A DNA stretch of 64,000 nt from Daucus carota subsp. sativus (Eukaryota; Streptophyta; Magnoliopsida; Apiales; Apiaceae), in NCBI RefSeq assembly GCF_001625215.2, contig NC_030383.2:5654779-5718778 (forward strand). The letters are read 5' to 3'. The notes below the pieces were generated by a model, which was not told where the DNA came from, did not search any database, and saw nothing but the letters and a program-made list of their open reading frames with translations. Both the position numbers and the translations under genes were made by a program. How positions within the stretch are numbered: position 1 is the stretch's first letter; each line of letters opens with the position of its first letter. Shown here in pieces: positions 59,801-64,000 of this stretch.

Positions 59801-62800
59801 GTTCTGGGATGATTCATCCCAATATGGCTACAATGCTCGGTGTAATGTTTTTATATGAATTATTGTTACAGCTACTAAGTTCATGCTCTTGTTCCATTTT
59901 TTTAATAAATTCTAATCATCCAGGTTATAACAACTGATGCCCTCGTTGCAAGTGATGTTTGGAGAAAGATGGTAAAAGTTTCGGTGAATCGAAGTTTTAA
60001 TCAAATTACTGTAAGTACCATTATTCAGTTGTTTTAGTTGAACTATATCCTTTCTATTGTTTGATCTGATATGTATTTCCTTTCTATTATTTGATATCTT
60101 TGCCTTACTTCATTGATTTCATTCTAGCCATAACCTCAAACTAGATGAGCTGCAATTAACAATAATACCAAATATTTAATAAAAACTCAATCTGATGTAA
60201 CAATGACAAAGTTCCTGTAATTTGATTTCATGCTCGTCTTTAGTAGATTTTTTTCCTTTATTAATTAGTATGAATATAATAATATAATTTACACTTGTAT
60301 ACCGCAAAGAAGAAGAAATGCCATATTAAATATTTTCTATATTTAATATTTATTTAAACATAAAAAATTTAATGCCCGTCTTAAAAGACGGGACGGGATC
60401 CCTTTGACTCAGATAATAAAAAATATCTGAAATTTAATAATGACACTGGTGTTTACACATAGGACAGGCTCCCCGTGATTAAAATTCAGAAATTTTGAAT
60501 GCTATTAACCTGAACTAGGTTATCTGAAAGTGTAGACACTCTAGTATTTTCCATCTTGCTGGATGTCATATGTGGTTATCTGGAATTAATCGTTTAATAA
60601 AAACTCAATCTGATGTAACAATGACAAAGTTCCTGTAATTTGATTTCATGCTCGTCTTTAGTAGATTTTTTTCCTTTATTAATTAGTATGAATATAATAA
60701 TATAATTTACACTTGTATACCGCAAAGAAGAAGAAATGCCATATTAAATATTTTCTATATTTAATATTTATTTAAACATAAAAAATTTAATGCCCGTCTT
60801 AAAAGACGGGACGGGATCCCTTTGACTCAGATAATAAAAAATATCTGAAATTTAATAATGACACTGGTGTTTACACATAGGACAGGCTCCCCGTGATTAA
60901 AATTCAGAAATTTTGAATGCTATTAACCTGAACTAGGTTATCTGAAAGTGTAGACACTCTAGTATTTTCCATCTTGCTGGATGTCATATGTGGTTATCTG
61001 GAATTAATCGTTTAATAAAAACTCAATCTGATGTAACAATGACAAAGTTCCTGTAATTTGATTTCATGCTCGTCTTTAGTAGATTTTTTTCCTTTATTAA
61101 TTAGTATGAATATAATAATATAATTTACACTTGTATACCGCAAAGAAGAAGAAATGCCATATTAAATATTTTCTATATTTAATATTTATTTAAACATAAA
61201 AAATTTAATGCCCGTCTTAAAAGACGGGACGGGATCCCTTTGACTCAGATAATAAAAAATATCTGAAATTTAATAATGACACTGGTGTTTACACATAGGA
61301 CAGGCTCCCCGTGATTAAAATTCAGAAATTTTGAATGCTATTAACCTGAACTAGGTTATCTGAAAGTGTAGACACTCTAGTATTTTCCATCTTGCTGGAT
61401 GTCATATGTGGTTATCTGGAATTAATCGTTTAATAAAAACTCAATCTGATGTAACAATGACAAAGTTCCTGTAATTTGATTTCATGCTCGTCTTTAGTAG
61501 ATTTTTTTCCTTTATTAATTAGTATGAATATAATAATATAATTTACACTTGTATACCGCAAAGAAGAAGAAATGCCATATTAAATATTTTCTATATTTAA
61601 TATTTATTTAAACATAAAAAATTTAATGCCCGTCTTAAAAGACGGGACGGGATCCCTTTGACTCAGATAATAAAAAATATCTGAAATTTAATAATGACAC
61701 TGGTGTTTACACATAGGACAGGCTCCCCGTGATTAAAATTCAGAAATTTTGAATGCTATTAACCTGAACTAGGTTATCTGAAAGTGTAGACACTCTAGTA
61801 TTTTCCATCTTGCTGGATGTCATATGTGGTTATCTGGAATTAATCGTTTAATAAAAACTCAATCTGATGTAACAATGACAAAGTTCCTGTAATTTGATTT
61901 CATGCTCGTCTTTAGTAGATTTTTTTCCTTTATTAATTAGTATGAATATAATAATATAATTTACACTTGTATACCGCAAAGAAGAAGAAATGCCATATTA
62001 AATATTTTCTATATTTAATATTTATTTAAACATAAAAAATTTAATGCCCGTCTTAAAAGACGGGACGGGATCCCTTTGACTCAGATAATAAAAAATATCT
62101 GAAATTTAATAATGACACTGGTGTTTACACATAGGACAGGCTCCCCGTGATTAAAATTCAGAAATTTTGAATGCTATTAACCTGAACTAGGTTATCTGAA
62201 AGTGTAGACACTCTAGTATTTTCCATCTTGCTGGATGTCATATGTGGTTATCTGGAATTAATCGTTTAATAAAAACTCAATCTGATGTAACAATGACAAA
62301 GTTCCTGTAATTTGATTTCATGCTCGTCTTTAGTAGATTTTTTTCCTTTATTAATTAGTATGAATATAATAATATAATTTACACTTGTATACCGCAAAGA
62401 AGAAGAAATGCCATATTAAATATTTTCTATATTTAATATTTATTTAAACATAAAAAATTTAATGCCCGTCTTAAAAGACGGGACGGGATCCCTTTGACTC
62501 AGATAATAAAAAATATCTGAAATTTAATAATGACACTGGTGTTTACACATAGGACAGGCTCCCCGTGATTAAAATTCAGAAATTTTGAATGCTATTAACC
62601 TGAACTAGGTTATCTGAAAGTGTAGACACTCTAGTATTTTCCATCTTGCTGGATGTCATATGTGGTTATCTGGAATTAATCGTTTATTTAGATAATGCCA
62701 TCCCCCCCCCCCCCCCCCCCCCCCCAACAAAATTGGGTAAAAAATAAGTAAATTCTGATCAGGCATCATTTGTTGCAGGTTGATGGAGATACCAGCACCA

Positions 62801-63982
62801 ATGATGCTGTTATCGCATTGGCTAGTGGATTATCTGGATCAAATCCCATTTCTTCAATAAATAGTGCTGAGGCAAGACAATTACAACTGTGCCTCGATGC
62901 GGTATGTCTTGTTGCCTTGAAGTTTGTATTCATATCTTCATTCTGCTGTCCAAAAGATATTAGGAATGTTGATGTAATTTGACTTGTCGAACACTATAAC
63001 ACTATATCTTTTGGTCTGTTGACAACTCTATATGCATTCTTGGTTCTAATTGGGTGCCAAACATTAGCCGATGTTAATTATGTGGAAAGTGCTTTATTTC
63101 TTTCAATTCCAACCACTGTATTGTAAAATTTCATTTTAGATGTTTAGCTGATTTTCTCTGTAAAGTTACTCCTGAGTTTGTGCATAAAATTCTGTTTTTT
63201 GAGGCTTTGCATGCATTGGATATGGACCATCAATATAGATAAGTACATAGCTTGATGATGACATGTTTATATTATCAGGTAATGCAGGGTCTTGCAAAAT
63301 CAATAGCATGGGATGGAGAAGGAGCCACATGCCTGATTGAGGTTTGTCTATATCTTAATACTTGGTTGAGCTTAAGGTATTGTATGTCAACCCAAGTAAG
63401 CAATAAATCAGAACTAGTGCAAGTGTGGTCAAGTCTAAGTTGGGTACAGTCTTTAACTGATAATCAGTACTTGTGAGTTGACTGTGAGAACAAGAAAGTT
63501 ATACAAGACTGTGACCAAACTCAGAAGGCATAAACTATTGTGCTCGCACATATACATGTAATTTTGACCTGCATCATAATGTACTGTCCAGAACAGTGCA
63601 TTATAATTTAGGGGTCACATGTATAGAAGCACAGACAACTGACAAGTAACAGCTAAAACAGCGTTTAATATGTTAAAGATGTTCTAATAACATCTTTATC
63701 ATATTAAATTATCCTTCAACCATTCCGAAATATACAGCGTTTCTTATTTTTATCACGTAACTAGCTGTCCGATTTCTATCTTTGTGATCTTTTCGTTACT
63801 GACATTGTTTTATTCACTATTATTTAAATTTCAGTTGCAAAAATATACAGTTAAACATATATATTGCATGTGGGTATTCATTTAGGTTATAATCACCTGT
63901 GCAGGTAACAGTAGTTGGCGCAGCTAATGAGGTTGAAGCAGGTTTGGTTGCACGTTCAGTGGCATCCTCCTCGCTTACCAAG
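56831..63982 (+). CDS. ArgJ: ArgJ, plastid bifunctional ornithine acetyltransferase/N-acetylglutamate synthase (partial, 14 exons)
   Basis: Coding exons: 56831-56896, 56992-57126, 57266-57389, 57582-57655, 58251-58295, 58559-58609, 58731-58799, 58967-59025, 59207-59276, 59761-59841, 59924-60010, 62779-62901, 63279-63341, 63905-63982. This gives the first 375 residues in frame, and the gene continues beyond the window. The enzyme moves acetyl groups between N-acetylornithine and glutamate (and can use acetyl-CoA) in the cyclic arginine pathway. The N-terminal about 45 residues are Ser/Asn-rich and fit a plastid transit peptide. The core shows [40 protein letters not shown], the autocleavage motif [10 protein letters not shown] with nucleophile Thr at about residue 255, and [10 protein letters not shown]. 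The C-terminal part is outside the window. One intron holds a 2.5 kb tandem array. By memory it matches At2g37500. Confidence 0.95.
60175..62686. repeat. Six-copy 418-bp tandem array in an ArgJ intron
   Basis: Corresponding bases recur every 418 bp (for example the T before AAAAACTC at 60180, 60598, 61016, 61434, 61852 and 62270), and I saw no difference between copies by eye. The array of 2512 bp is six units plus TTTA, which also bounds both ends. Each unit contains the perfect hairpin CCCGTCTT-AA-AAGACGGG followed by ACGGGATCCC. It makes up most of the 2768-bp intron between exons at 60010 and 62779. No ORF of note. Confidence 0.95.
62702..62725. repeat. 24-base poly(C) tract
   Basis: A run of 24 C residues lies 15 bp beyond the end of the 418-bp array and about 50 bp before the next ArgJ exon. 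Length is uncertain for technical reasons. Confidence 0.9.
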
Positions 63983-64000
63983 GTATGACAAACAACATAT

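Noticed and set aside
60175-62686. CRISPR-like array
   Set aside because: The units are contiguous 418-bp repeats without unique spacers, in a plant intron.

Overview
The window is nuclear DNA from a flowering plant, almost certainly a eudicot. It has GT-AG introns, AT-rich intergenic DNA full of MITEs, two pentatricopeptide-repeat (PPR) genes, an UNC93-like carrier, a plastid ArgJ gene and a plant-type PHD/acetyltransferase gene. Several MITEs resemble those of asterids, and a carrot-family genome is possible, but the sequence alone does not prove the species. There is no prokaryotic operon, CRISPR array or viral gene.

Layout. Positions 1-9,060 hold no convincing gene: a 1.16 kb compound inverted repeat (793-1950), an hAT-type MITE with a tRNA-derived SINE inside it (2953-3508), other MITEs and a possible retroposed fragment with an acidic ORF (5238-5738). 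A TIC32-like short-chain dehydrogenase gene follows (9251-12541, +, 8 exons), then a broken coding fragment (13527-13862, +). Next come a small membrane protein gene (14672-15073, -), an UNC93-like transporter (15683-20455, -, 10 exons), the MEE40-like PPR gene (23723-26089, -), an intronless TATA-binding protein gene (28019-28579, +) and a small proline-rich protein gene (31529-31789, -). The right half holds a 936-residue PHD-finger/GNAT gene (36804-46334, +, 19 coding exons), a three-exon organellar-type RRM protein (47653-49541, +), a PLS-class PPR gene (51015-53033, +), a decayed duplicate of the PHD gene fused to a fragment of the RRM gene 3' region (53145-56010, +), and the 5' 14 exons of ArgJ (56831 to the window edge, +).

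The genes do not form one pathway. Their order is informative, however. From memory of the Arabidopsis map, ArgJ, the RRM gene, the PHD/GNAT gene and the dehydrogenase correspond to neighbours near At2g37500-At2g37540, while MEE40 and the PHD/GNAT gene correspond to the sister block near At3g53680-At3g53700. The window therefore looks like a less fractionated version of that ancestral block, with insertions.

The strongest unusual structures are: (1) six apparently identical 418-bp tandem units inside one ArgJ intron; (2) a tandem segmental duplication that left a PHD/RRM pseudogene and put similar 5' flanks in front of both a PPR gene and ArgJ; (3) a nested foldback with outward TATA boxes; (4) an intronless, divergent but apparently intact TBP. 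I did not find a demonstrable new biological system. All exon junctions were read by eye from splice sites and reading frame and need transcript support.
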